64,000 nucleotides of DNA from Mesostigma viride (taxonomy: Eukaryota; Streptophyta; Mesostigmatophyceae; Mesostigmatales; Mesostigmataceae), in the NCBI GenBank assembly GCA_009746045.1, contig RPFO01000406.1:699501-763500 (forward strand), read 5' to 3'. Both the position numbers and the translations under genes were made by a program. A model generated the notes under the pieces. That model ran no database searches. It was not told the origin of the DNA and saw nothing but the letters and a program-made list of their open reading frames with translations. Below are positions 43,944 to 56,900 of the stretch, in pieces; within the stretch, counting starts at the first letter, position 1, and the number at the start of each line of letters is the position of its first letter.

Positions 43944-44180
43944 TTAATTAATTAATTAGACTCGTGCTCCCGTTGGGGAGTTGACACGGAGCATTAACCC
44001 CGATGGATGGATGGATGGGTGGGTGCAAACAGTCCTACCGGCCGTCTAAGCTATCTACATCAGCTACCTACGACATCTATCTAACAGCATTACTAGTTCT
44101 ACAACATCTATCTATACAGCACTGGCGTGCCTCCCACGGGTTGGCACACGCGGGCGCTTCCCCACAGGGGGGGGCTCGTT
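43944..44180 (-). mobile_element. 5'-truncated LINE, family A, with 10-bp target duplication
   Basis: On the minus strand, ORF2-end and 3' UTR sequence is followed by (CATC)n, the hairpin (about 43967-43990) and a TTAATTAA tail. GTACGTTAAA stands on both sides (43934-43943 and 44181-44190). Confidence 0.85.
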
Positions 44181-44190
44181 GTACGTTAAA

Positions 44191-45282
44191 GGATAAAGCG
44201 TTTTAGAAACGTTTTTAATTGCTAATCTGCATGCTGTCACGTCCGTGATCATTTACGTCAGTGCACTCGAGAAACGGCTGTTCACCGAATCATTTACGTC
44301 CGATTCGGTTCCGTTGGTTTGGTTCCGCGGTAGCAGTTTGGCTTGGATTTGTTCAAGTCTGGGTATACCGGCCGGTGTGAAGCGCCGCGCCGGACGCTAG
44401 TACCCAACTCTACGACGTTTGTGGTTGAATATTTACTTTTGTAGTATGTTCAGTCTACCGTTGGTAGATATCGGACGGCACAGTCATTATGTCATGATGT
44501 CTGAGCGTCGCGCGTAATCATTATTGTATTGCTGACGTGCAGACTGATTTGATTGATGCGCACACGCGTCGCTCATAGCCTGAGCGCGCCAAAGCCTGAA
44601 ATGTGTTGTGACAAGCAGGCAGGATTGGCAGCACATACGATTTGCTGTATTGCTGGGAAATGCGCACATAGTTTGCATGGCGCGCATGTAGCCAGGTTTG
44701 ACAGCTAGTGCTATGGCGCGGGATTTGCTTGCGTCAGCAGCACTTTTTGAAATAGCTAAAGGGAACGAGCCTCGGCCATGGAGGTCGTTGTTCGCTCGTT
44801 TCTCTCCCTCACAACTGGTTTGTTGTCTTCATGGGGATGAAATAGTTCGAGCAGCCCGGAGCAGCCCCCGTGCACGAGTGGTTGCATGCAGTCCATTGCC
44901 ACAAGAATGGATTGACGGAAATGACAATCATGCGTTTTGTTAAGAATGTGTGTAACACTGGGAACAATCAACATGCAGGGGACAGCCCCGTGCCCTAGGC
45001 CTGTCATCGGTGGCTCAGGCGAGCCAGTAGCTCGAACAGCGACAATACGCCTTCAACCGCGGAAACTATGTGCACATGCGCTAGTTGTAGGTATGCAGCA
45101 TGGCATCATCGATGTACATGGGTAGCACGTACTAGATTATCCTTCAACATTTATACTGTATGACACAAGGTTAGCTGATTGGTTACAACATGGAGGCATA
45201 CTCATGCAAGGGCCATCTATGCGCATTTTTGGGAATTAATTAGGAAAGTTGCTTCCATCCAAACGGTCAAAACCTCGACCCA
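44191..45282. other. Intergenic region
   Basis: No gene, repeat or element was recognised. It should contain the 3' flank of the minus-strand zinc-finger gene. Confidence 0.5.
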
Positions 45283-48052
45283 CTACGTTGTGCTCTTGCC
45301 CTGGGGAGCACGATTTCCACCTGGCATACTGCCACCCCTCAGTCCGAAACCAACCAGCTTGTTCTGACCGCGCCCCCGGCCGCGCCCACCAAAGAACGCA
45401 CACGTGGGCACGTTGCCCTGCGCTGACCCAGCATTCAACCGTGACATGGACTGTGTCAAAGCCGTCACGTCCACATCCATAGCATCTGTGGGCTGCAAGC
45501 CACCCAGCTCCTCCAAGCGTGGGCCTTGCTGCTTACTTCCTACTGCATCATGGCCGCCTCCCCCGGGTGTTCTGCCTGCATTCCTGCAGGGTGGGTGGCA
45601 TGACTGTGTACTGCTGCTTACGTTCTTGGTTGGGTGGCAGGACAGGTAGGCCTCATGTGGCCCCCACTCCTCGATCCGCTCGCCCTGGCTGGAGAACTCA
45701 ATATCCACTGCACTCCCCGCCGCCTCCCTCACGCGGTTTCTAGCGTTCCAAGCAGAGCTTGTCACCCCACTACACACCCCTGCACTTGTCCCATTGGCAT
45801 GCATGGTCCTCGCTGCTTGCATCTCATTATCATCATCATTTCCACAGCGTGCCACAAACCCCGCTGGTCCCATCGGGTCATCCCTCAAAGCCGCTGAGCT
45901 GGCGACATGGTCACCACCGCCCGTGCGAACAGGAGGCGTCGCACCTCCCCTCCCCACACCAACACCACCCGCCTTGGACTGCGACAGGCACACTGCCCGG
46001 GGAGCCATCAGACCTCTGGACACAGCAGGAATGGCCCGGCCCTGTGGCATGTTCGGCTTTACTGCCGGTTGCATGCCGGCTGCAACACTACTTACTGTTT
46101 CCGTCCCCATCATGGAGCTCCCATCGCTGGCTATACTGGGCACGGGGGCACCCACGGTACGTTCGCCGGCCACAACTGGCGTATACACACCCATTGTACC
46201 TTCACCGGCCTGCTTCAGCAGACCCGCCTCCCTTGCGGCCTGCCTTCGTTCCCTCCGGTTGCCACCACCGGGTGTGGATTTATTCGCCGGGCTCCCTTGG
46301 CTGCTGCTGGCGACCGCGCCTCCGCTTTCCCTCAGCCCCACGCCTGCCATCGCCTCATCCCCAGGAGCATGCATGCCCGTCGCTATGCTGGCAGCCGAAT
46401 CCACCGTCAGGCCTGCCGACGGCACCGCTTGACCACCACCATCATAACCCATCGGATGCGACGAACCCAGCATGCCATGATCCCCCCGCTGTGAATCCCC
46501 ACCGGGTGTGTTGGTGGACAGCGGCCGTAAAATGCAGGGTGACAGTCCATCCTGCGACCTCTGTACAGCGTTGCCGATTATTCTGGCATCCTGGCCCAGT
46601 TCCCCCCACGTGCCTCCTTGTGCTGGCGTCCGCTCCTGCGCGACCTTCACCCCCTTGCCCCTGGCCCGCTTGACACTCGCATGCCCCGGCGATGGCCCTT
46701 GCAAGCCCTGCATGTTCTCCGCCCCTTCGCCCATGTCACGCGCGGCCATCCTGACGTCAGCGCCGCCACGTGGCTGCACAGCCTTGCCCTTGGTGGCATG
46801 CTTGCGGTGCGACCTGCGCGGCCCCCCCCCCACGATGCCGTGTATGAGCGTGTCAGTATAACCGTGGACGAGCCGCAGGTGCTCGCGCCGGGCCTCCGAG
46901 GTGGTGAAGCGGTGGCTGCTGCACGCCGGGACCAGGCACTCAAACTGCATTCCCGGGGGGGGGGGGGGGGGGACGAGGAAGGGCAAATAAAATATCCATG
47001 GCGGGCAGGCATGCCAAGGCTTAGGGCAGGGAACACCATGTTATGTTCTGGAAAAGGAAAACCTTGCAAGTAGAAAGCCTTGCAACCACAAACACGGGCG
47101 TAGAAAGCCTTGCAACTACAAACATGGGCGACGTGATACTCTGTCATTCGTCTTGGCATAAGAGTGCAGAACATGCCATTCCCCTTTCCATAGCAAGGTC
47201 GCTCTAAGCAAATCAATCAAAAACGTTGTGCTGAAAAAATGGATGCCCCAACGCTCAAACCGCCAGACTAGCAGCCGTCGATTTTACAAACTGCACTACT
47301 AAGGGTTGGTCAAGCAGAATGGTCAGCAGCAAGGCCATCTGTCTACGTAAAGCTTGCCAAATGACTTCAGTGGCAAGAAACCTGAGTAGAAGCACTGGCG
47401 GCAGTCATCGCTCACCACCAGTTTCCTTCTCGCTGAGCTCACCCTAAACAGCTCAAAGCTCACCCCAGAGCCATTACACAAAAAATCACATACAGGGGCT
47501 CCATGCAGCGCTCACCACCAGTTCCTTATCGCAGCGAATACATCAAAAACCACGCTGCGCACGCGTTCCCCATCGCAACGCCTGTACGCCACCACCACGC
47601 TGCGCACGCGTTCCCCATTGCAACGCCACCACCGCGCTGCGCACGCGTTCCCTACGTGGCAGCTCTAAGCCATGTTATGTGTAGTACTACTAGGCAAGCT
47701 CCACGCTCAGCACCGGGTCCCTATGTGGCAGCTCTAAGCCATGTTTTGTGTAGTACTACTATGCAAGCTCCACATAGATGCTCACCACCGGCTTCCTGCG
47801 CGCCGCCATGGCCGCAAAGAAGGAGTCATGTCGCTCGGCCACGTGGATGCCCAGCAGGTGCGGTGATGGCAGCACGCAGCCGCACACGCTGCACGCGTTG
47901 CGGTGGCAGGCCGCGTAGTGGTCGTCGAACTCTGTGGCGGATGACAGCACGCGCGAACAGTGGAGTAGGGGGCAGGGGAGCGCCTCCCTGCGTGGCATGC
48001 ACGTGGCCACCGGTAGGGAAAGAAGGTAGGCATGGGGAAAGTAGGTAGGCAT
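45283..48052 (-). CDS. C2H2 zinc-finger protein of the ZNF511 family
   Basis: Exon 1 (48052-47786, 89 codons, phase 0, donor GTGAGC) carries CPLLHCSRVLSSATEFDDHY and CSVCGCVLPSPHLLGIH followed by AERHDSFF. Exon 2 (46943-45283, acceptor after a long C run and AATGCAG) starts with FECLVPACSSHRFTTSEAR and HLRLVHGY. The joined order of fingers, with the HDSFF spacer, matches the three-finger core of ZNF511-type proteins found in plants and animals, and the C-terminal VPTCAFFGGRGRGRG also fits the family. Between core and end is a long low-complexity Gly/Ser/Ala region (about 430 residues) much larger than in family members I know. Predicted length is about 642 residues. The role is probably nucleic-acid binding in the nucleus. 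The start may lie further upstream in an unseen exon, because sequence before MPRREALPC is not typical. Confidence 0.7.
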
Positions 48053-50910
48053 AGGACCGATTCAGCGATTGCAAGGCTGTAATGTTGAGCCAGTGGCTCC
48101 AAAGTCATCGCTGTAACTCAACTATCAACCATGCACCTCATCCCCCAGTATGGGAAATAAAGTACCCTTTTCTATTAAGTTGCAAGATAGGCTATGCAAG
48201 GAAACAAACCACGGTTGTGAAGCGGTTGCGTATCGAAGCAATAGCTCATGCATTCGCCTTTCACATTCACCACCTTTGGTGGGGTGGGGAAGTGGCCGAA
48301 CAAGGTTAGGCTATTTTGGATTTGCCTCCCTCCCCCCACTCCATGACCAAACCCCAGTGGACTTATCTGCAAACCCATGCAACATCGGGCCACTGGACCA
48401 CACTGCACCCCCCCGTCGGGCCGTTGGACCACACTGCAAGCCCCCATCGGGCCTACGCAAGCATCAGGTTGATGGTATTGCTATGACGCAGCAAAACGTT
48501 TTTAGAACCGCATCCGTGCTTCCTGGAACAAGGGGGAAAAGGACACTTGGTGGATGCGCTGTTGGGTGTCTTATTAGATGGGAGACTAGAACACGGGAAC
48601 AACTTGAGCAAGAACATGAGCAAGAGCAAATGCATGACGTCCAGGCTCACATGAAGTGGAAGTCGCTCGACTCATCATCCGCAAAAAGAGTGGAGGGTGA
48701 TGACGCGTCGTCGTCCGCACCCGTGCTGGTACAGATGGCGCTCTGACAAGGTGGCAGCAACGTGTCAAGGGGAGTGGAGCAGCAACGTGTCAAGGGGAGT
48801 GGAGCAGCAACGTGTCAAGGGGAGTGGAGCAGCAACATGTCAAGGGGAAGGGGGCAGCAACGTGTTTATGGGGAAGGGGGCAGCAACGTTGTCAAGGGGA
48901 AGGGGGCAGCAACGTGTTTATGGGGAAGGGGGCAGCAACGTGTCAAGGGGAAGGGGGCAGCAACGTGTCAAGGGGAAGGTGGCAGCGACGTGTCAAGGGG
49001 AAAGTAGCAGCAACGTGTCAAGGGGAAGGTGGCAGTAGCACGTCAAGAGGAAGGGGGCAGCAATGTTCCAGGTGCCAGTGCGGCAGCAGCATTGCAGTGC
49101 AGCAAGGTGAACAGCATTCCGTTGAGAATAGTGGAAATGATCAGAGCCCGCAAAAAGCTGCAACCGGGGATGAGCGGGTTGGCACAAGACTTGGTTAATA
49201 AGTGGGCACAGAACAGAGGCACGCAGCTTGAGTTACAGGTGGGGGCATAACGGGGGCATGGAGATTCATCCGCGGTGCCAGCTAATGCTGACACACCATT
49301 GTTTCTCTGGTGAGCGTCCCTAGTCAACCTCTTCCAGGCAATCCCAGCGGCGTGGCCAGGGCGTTATCTCGGCGCGCGGGCCAGAGCAAGCGCCTTAACG
49401 GAATTACTGGCAGTTCGCCACTTGCACTACAGCTATGGACTGAGCGTACCGCCAACGATACCCAGGAGCTATACTTGAAAATGACGTCACTGCAAGGATT
49501 CGCAATGCCGGGAGTTCAAGTAGGCATACCGCATGCTGTCTAGTTGCGTAAAGAAATTAGGTTACAGCTACGTCGAGCGCTGCGCGGGAGACAAAAATTA
49601 CGAATTCATGCCGCCTAGCGTGAACGAACCGATGTCGCCAAGAATATTGCCGGTAGTTCGGAACACTGCCAGGAGTTCCAAGACATTGGGGAAACGTCGA
49701 CCTTAGCCTGCCACAGTTCAACAGGACAATATATAGCCAGCTCATATGCATGTTACCAAGAGATCACTAAATTGGCTTCGCCCTTTCCTCGAACTTTTGG
49801 TGATTCCGAAAATGGGCTCCGCCAGGTAGCACAGCGATTTTTCTTAACCGTGTAGTGACCGGCAGCTCACCTGTTTCGCAAAAATCTCCCGCTCGATATT
49901 GCCCAGAGAAAACAGAGGGTGATCACTGGGAAGGCGGCGCTTGATGGCTACTAGCCTGGGGAAGACAAAAGATATCGGCATCTTCGCTGCCTGACTGACG
50001 TCAGCTCCGCAGTCCATCGCCTCCATGTGAGAAATTCGGGTGTGCACGTGCAATAGCACTTACTGCGTCATGTTAAATACACGGCGCACGTGCTCTTGCG
50101 CAGTGCAGCTCTACGCAAAAATGGAATTGCAGCAGCCTCTCCCGCCGTGGGTGATTTCTTATTGCACTCATCAATTGTAGTCGTCGGCCTGTCGCAGATT
50201 GTCTCGCGTTAATAATTTGCACCAAACGACGCTGACAACCTGTGCTGGGTGACCGATTGAAGACATTGGCGAGAGACCGGTCTACTAACTTACCTGTGTA
50301 CAGTGTTTACTTACTCGGAAGTCGGAAGTCGGACACCCTCACATACAGTAAACTGCCCACGCATTAAGGCGCCGGTTCTAAAATTCAAGCCGTTGGCGGG
50401 ATCTCGAACGTTGCCTAACTGTTGCCTACGACACCGTCACCTATGTTGTGTTTTTTTTTTTTTTGTTGTTGTTGATTTTCCGGGTAAATGGGTATTTTTA
50501 TTAACCAATAGGAATATCATTAGGTGAAGAGGTTTTTGTTGTTGTTGATTCGCCACCTCTGTACTTCATAAATGCGAAACTAGGAGTTAGTTGCTAACTA
50601 ACAAACTAACTAGTTAATAACTGCTGACTGTCCAGTTTCTGTCCAGTTTCAGTTCGGCGCAGTGCAGCGTTTGCTCGACCAATGACAGCCCACGCGACGA
50701 CGCGGCGCCACGGCCACGGTGGTTGGTGGGTCAGCACTCAGCACTGCAGCAGCGCGGGCTCAGCTCCGCGGGTGCCGGCGTCAGATATGGCTTTTATTTC
50801 GTGTCGCGTGCACACGACAATTAGGTAGTGCGCAAATACGCCCCCAAGCAATTAGGTCTGCGGGGGCCGAATTGAGCTTTTTTAGCAGGATTTCCGGCAA
50901 GTAAGAGGCA
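48053..50910. other. Intergenic region between divergent genes
   Basis: Apart from the 25-bp minisatellite, nothing was recognised. The interval should hold promoters for the zinc-finger gene (left) and the dehydratase gene (right). No TATA box could be assigned for either. Confidence 0.45.
48750..49066. repeat. 25-bp minisatellite, about 12 units
   Basis: The unit GGCAGCAACGTGTCAAGGGGAAGGG is repeated about twelve times. Variant units have GAGCAG..GAGTG at the left and GTTTATGGGG in the middle. Frames across it are repeat by-products. There are no spacers, so it is not a CRISPR array. Confidence 0.9.
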
Positions 50911-53900
50911 ATGACGCCTTGTACAACCATCCTCCCCGTAAATGCGGCCCTGGTTTGTCCTCGGGCGACTCAGGCGGATGTCTCTCCGTCGTCGCAAGGT
51001 CAATTTCTGTCCGGCATTCGGCTGTCGCCCCGTGCATTCCGGGCGCTGCCGTCTGCCGTCGCCCGCTCGTCGGTTCGCGTGAGCGCGGCTGCGAACAATA
51101 TGGATGGTCTTAATAAGTACAGTGGCCGCATTACGCAGCCAAAGTCACAGGGCGCATCACAGGCCATGCTGTATGCCACTGGCCTCAAGGAAGAGGACAT
51201 GAACAAACCGCAAGTCGGAATTTCCTCTGTCTGGTATGAAGGAAATTCCTGCAACATGCACCTTTTGGGCCTGTCTGAGGCCGTGAAGGAAGGTGTGAAG
51301 GTGAGTCCTTTCGACTCTATTGTAGTCGACGTTACGTGTCAATTATAATGGCCATGATTTCTCGACGCCACGCGCGAATCATGGAAGCAGGCATCGCGCG
51401 TGTGTAGACACGCATGGCTGCGTTATTCAAATCATCGTGCATCCTATTCGTTTTCGATAGAGCGTATGCCAGGCTAACTCGGAGATAACCGGTAGGTTAA
51501 GATAATATTTTTTTCCGGTACAAGTAGGAAGGGCAATTTTGCTGACTTACATGAAGGGTTTGCCTGGAGGAGCGGAGGCAGGGGGGATTTTGCCACCGCT
51601 GCAATGCCTTCAGCACGTCATCCCGCCTTTAAATGAGGCGATAGTTATCAATCGCTCTGTTACTAGCAGGTTTATGTAGTGGTAATGCTGATAGCCTATT
51701 TCTATGAAATAACAGTGGCCCATGCAATCTTTTTCTCTTGCGCGATGGGTCCTGTATTCTCCAGAGTCAGGCCTATATATATATATATATATATAACTAG
51801 TCAATCGTTGGGCAAACGTGAGCGATGTTTTGTTATCCCTAACATCTGGGGCCCCACCTTGCACGTGTTATAAGTGCAATCACCTTGGCAACTTCCCAAC
51901 ATCTCCTCCTTCAAATTTCCAACGTGTTCACCCATCGGGGATGAATCACACCACGCTGCCCACACATGCGCCCGCACACCTGCAACCTCTTCCCCGCCCC
52001 CCCCCCCCTGGGCGCACCCATGTACTTACGTGTCCGCCACCGCCCCCTCACGCACTTGCACGTCTGGCCCCCCTGCGCATGCCTGCAATTCTTCCCACCC
52101 ACCCCCAGGCGGCCGGCATGGTCGGCTTCCGCTTTAACACCATCGGTGTGAGCGACGGCATCTCCATGGGCACGGACGGCATGTGCTTCTCGCTGCAGTC
52201 GCGCGACCTGATCGCCGACTCAGTGGAGACGGTCATGGGCGGGCAGTGGTACGACGCCAACATCTCGCTGCCAGGTACGGGGCCATCGCGTGCTAGTCAC
52301 GTGGTCAAAGCAAGAGCAGGCACATGAACATGAACAGAAGCAGAAACAGAAACAGAAACAGAAACAGAAACAGAAACAGAAACAGAAACAAACGCAAGAA
52401 GAAGAACGCAAACAAACCAGAAAAGAGAAACACAAACAGCAGCACAGAGGCGCCAACACAATAACAAACGCTTACCATTGTGGGGAGGTGGTGGCTACCA
52501 ATATACTCTACATGCCCATTCGTACTGTAATGATGTGCCCATCAGTTTAGAGGGATGCATACTTTTTCTTTGGTTTGCAACGTTGACACTGCACCCCCTA
52601 AGCCCCCTGCCGCCCCCCCGCACGATTGTCAGTTTCTTGCCCTGCCCCCCAGTGCACATCTCCCTCTTTGTCTATTCCCGCCCTCTTGCTTTTCCCCCCT
52701 GTTTTGCCATCCCTCTCATTTTCCTTCCCTTAAACCTTTGCTTACCCGTCCCCCGTTTCGTATCCCTCACGCTTCTCTTACCCTCCCCCTTCACGCATAC
52801 CCTCCTCTACCCTACCCTCTCGCCCCTCTTTCCCCCTTCTCCCCCCTCTTATACCCCTGCCCCCCCCCGCGCTTCTTTACCCCCTCCCACCTGTACTTCC
52901 CTCCTCCCCCTTTTGCCCTTTCTCCTCCCCCCCCCCCCCCCCAGGCTGCGACAAGAACATGCCCGGCGTGCTCATGGCCATGGGCCGCCTCAACCGCCCC
53001 TCCCTCATGATCTACGGTGGGACCATCAAGCCCGGCATGGGTGCCGCGGGCAAGCCCCTCGACATCGTGTCCGCGTTCCAGTCGTACGGAGAGTTCATCG
53101 CGGGCCGCATCAGCGAGGAGGAGCGCGTTGACATCGTGCGGCACTCGTGCCCCGGCTCGGGCGCGTGCGGCGGCATGTACACGGCCAACACCATGGCCAG
53201 CGCGATCGAGGCCATGGGCATGACGCTGCCGTACAGGTGAGGGGGATGGGAAAGGGCTGGTGACATGGGCTGGGGGCATGGCGCTGCCGTGTAGGTTGAG
53301 GAACAAGGGGTAGGGAAAAGGGGGAAAGAGGATGAGGGGGGGAATAAGGTGGATATGGGCATGGCGCTGCCATACAGGTGAGGTTGGGTCAGGGTTGGTC
53401 GGGTGAAAGGAAGATGAGGGGTGGGGACGAAAGGACGAGAAGGGGACGGGGAATAAGACATGACGCTGCCACTGAGGTGGGGGTTTGGGGAAAAGGAAGC
53501 AGAAGGGGAGGTCATGACCTTGCCGTGCAGGTGGGTGACAGCTGACGGGAGGTTGGGGTCTGTTGCCCACGTCGGCCCCCCCCTGTAGCCCTCCAACCCT
53601 CCAACCCTCAACCCAAGCCCCCTGCCCCGCCAAATCCTCCATCAGCATTCCCTCTCCTACCCTTTCCCTTTGAACCCCCCTATCTCCCCCCAAGTCCCCC
53701 AAGCCCCTCCCCCCACCCTTCATTCCACACGCGCTCCCAACACCGCTCTCCCCGAACCCCCCTGTCCTCCTTTCAACCCCCCCCCAGCTCGCCCATTCCT
53801 ATTCAGACCCATATCGCAGTGAACCCTTCTTACTTTTCCCACCCCTTCTTCACATTTCAACTGTCTGAACTTCTTGTAATCCTTTATACCCCCTTGTAAC

Positions 53901-56900
53901 CCCATCTCGTCCATCCCTACTCTGACCTATATTTTTTTTATCCCCTGTATCTTCCCACCCCCTTGGACCCCCCTCCCCCCTCCTTCCCCCTTCTCAGCTC
54001 GTCCATCCCCGCGGAGGACCCGCTGAAGCTGGACGAGTGCCGCCAGGCCGGCAAGGCCATCCTGGAGCTGCTGCGCCGCGACATCAAGCCGCGCGACATC
54101 ATGACCAAGCAGGCGTTTGAGAACGCGATGACCCTCATCATGGCCCTGGGGGGGTCCACCAACGCGGTGCTGCACCTGATCGCCATGGCGCGGTAGGTAT
54201 ACACCGGGGCTGTATTTCTATAATGATATAGTAACATACGGCACCTGATCGCCATGGCGCGGTAGGCGTACATCAAATACATATCATACGGCACCGGTCA
54301 CTGTGTTGGTAGTATATCATCCCCCCCACAAGGTTGTATGGTGGGTCCGTTAGTGCGGTGCTGAACCTGATAGGCATGGCGCTATGGTCTGTATGCGCGG
54401 TAGGTAAACACCGTGTTAGTATATATACATGGCTGTGGTCACTGTATCGATAGGTGCATTGTATCGGTAGCAATGCTGTCTCCACAAGCGTCTCTAAAGC
54501 ATTCTATCACCCCATGGGGTATCGTCATGTGTCCGCGTCGGAGATTGCTGCACCTGATTGCTGATTGCGCGGTACCTGCGGCAGTGGGCACCCTATCGTT
54601 GGCATACCTGACACCGTCGCCCCATCGCCCTCTCCTGCACCTTTTTCCTTTACCCCGATTCATGCGACGAGAATTTCTCAGCTTTCCACACACTCATTCT
54701 CGTTTCTGACGAATCCATCTTTGGATCCTTGTTTGAAACCTATCTCTTATTCTGGCCCTGCCCCTCCCCCCTTGCTTCTCACCAATGAGCCCCACCTGCC
54801 TTCTCCCCATCGCCTCACGCCACCCCTCTCCCTCCCTAACTTCCTCAGTCTACCCCCATCAGCATGGTGGGCGTAGGTACACCCTTTGTAAGCTTCTCGC
54901 ATCTTCCTGTATCCTCCCCACTTGCTCCTGGCTCATCCCTACCTTCAAATACATAACTATCGCCCTCTTGTCTCTCCCTGTCGCTCCCCGTCTTCACCCC
55001 CCCTCGCGGTGGGCGTGGCACAGCCCTTTAGCAAGCTCTTTCCTTCCATCTGCATCCAACCTCGCCACTTTTTGTTTTCCCGCCTAGCTGACCATTCCCA
55101 CCATGCTTCTCGCTTATGCCTCACGTGTCTACCCCTCTCCTTACCTCCATCTTCCTCCCTGGTTCCCCCCCCCCCCGACCCCCCCCAGTGCGGTGGGCGT
55201 GTCGGTGACGATCGAAGACTTCCAGACCATCAGCGACCGCGTGCCCTTCATCGCGGACCTCAAGCCCTCGGGCAAGTACGTGATGGAGGACTTGCACAAG
55301 GTGGGCGGCACGCCGGCGGTGCTCAAGTACCTCCACTCCAAGGGCCTCATCCACGGCAACTGCATGACAGGTGGGCCATGACACCTCTGCTGCTTTTGTT
55401 TCTTCTTTTTGGCAGTGCACCGGGTAGGACAGGGCCTACATTAAGTGTAGGAGTGATTCAAACCTGGAATCCGAGGCGACGTTGCTTGGGCTAGTTTTAG
55501 GCGGGTGATGTGGCTCTGGAGGAAGATGAACTCGGGGTGAGTAAATAGCACCCGTGGCTAGCCGTGCATCAGGGCCTAGGATTTTGAGCGCGTTGAGGGA
55601 GTCATTATGGTCTTATTAACTATGCATGTGGGAAACTAAGTAATTGGAACCTTGAACAAAAGCCATGACTGCAAGCCATGACTGGGAGCCATGACTGCAA
55701 GCCATGACTGCAAGCCACGACTGCTAAACGAAAAGAAGAAGCAATCCCAGAAATGAATCGGGGGGGGGGGGCGTGGGTCAGGGTTATGGCAAAGAAAATG
55801 CACAAGTAGAATGTTTGAGGATGGGACGCGCAGAGCGCGAATGGCTGTACGCGCGCTCCCCTAACTGGTCTCTTCCCATGTGCCAGTTTATGGGCATGAA
55901 TTTGCCATGTGACATCCTTTACCATCGTCATCCGTGATGCATAAACCCTTTAGGCGATGCCTGGGCGAGCCTTGTCTCTTACGGGCGGCAACTCCATTGC
56001 GATTGCCATGCACATACGCTAGTAAGCATGCTCGCTCATTTGAGCAATATCCCAGCATTGCATCAATCGCTGCTGTTTTCCTGGCTCGGCATTGTTGGGT
56101 TTTGATGCACGCTGCTTTGCTGTCCATGCTGTGCCACCGATTGCCACATCGCAGTGACTGGCAAGACCCTGGCAGAGAACCTGGCCGGCTGCCCACCGCT
56201 GTCACCAGGACAGGTGCGTGAGCTTGACCCTTTTCTGCTTGTCGCTGTAGCGACAATCATGGCTGCTTTGTTGGGGGAGGGTTGGTACTGCACTGCATGT
56301 GGGCACCTTCGGGCTGTCTGTGATAGCGACACATGATGGTGAAGTTCAGATAACATACCGCCAGGGGGAGAATGGTTTCACGATTGCAGATCAGGTGGTC
56401 AAGATTTTATTTAGTCTGCATGCCGTGGTAAACAAGCAACGAAAGGCATGCGCTTGCTGTGGTTTCTAACGGATCGTGTTATAGCTTGGCATGCATGCAT
56501 GCATGCATGCATGTTCCGCTACGGTGCACCCTTTCCTCGCCTAGCAAACTGATCAACAAAGGTATCTGTCGCAACTTCCGTGCTGGCATGCCGCTGCGGT
56601 TTGCTCCCTTTCCTTTCCCCTGTGGCACCTCCTGCCACGGACACCTCCTGGCTGGCCGCACGCCTGTATGGGCTGGCCCCTTGCATGCTTATCTTCCCTT
56701 GCGTGTGTGTGCGCGCCGGCTTCCATCATCCCTATTGTGTTCATATTTGTGCCTTGCTTGTGTGCGCGCGCCGGCTTCCATCATCCCTATTGTATTCATA
56801 TTTGTGCCTTGCTTGTGTGCGCGCGCCGGCTTCCATCATCCCTATTGTATTCATATTTGTGCCTTGCTTGTGTGCGCGCGCCGGCTTCCATCATCCCTAT

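Noticed and set aside
45759-46673. 304-codon and other plus-strand frames opposite the zinc-finger gene
   Set aside because: They lack domains and arise from the GC-biased composition of the antisense strand; the minus-strand frame carries the zinc finger and family C-terminus.
48750-49066. Repeat array as a CRISPR candidate
   Set aside because: Units of 25 bp follow each other without spacers, no cas gene is near, and the DNA is eukaryotic.
52478-53131. Long Pro/Leu-rich frame before exon 3, and minus-strand frames 52812-53723
   Set aside because: This is the pyrimidine-rich intron 2; the true coding frame starts after the acceptor at 52944 and fits dihydroxy-acid dehydratase.
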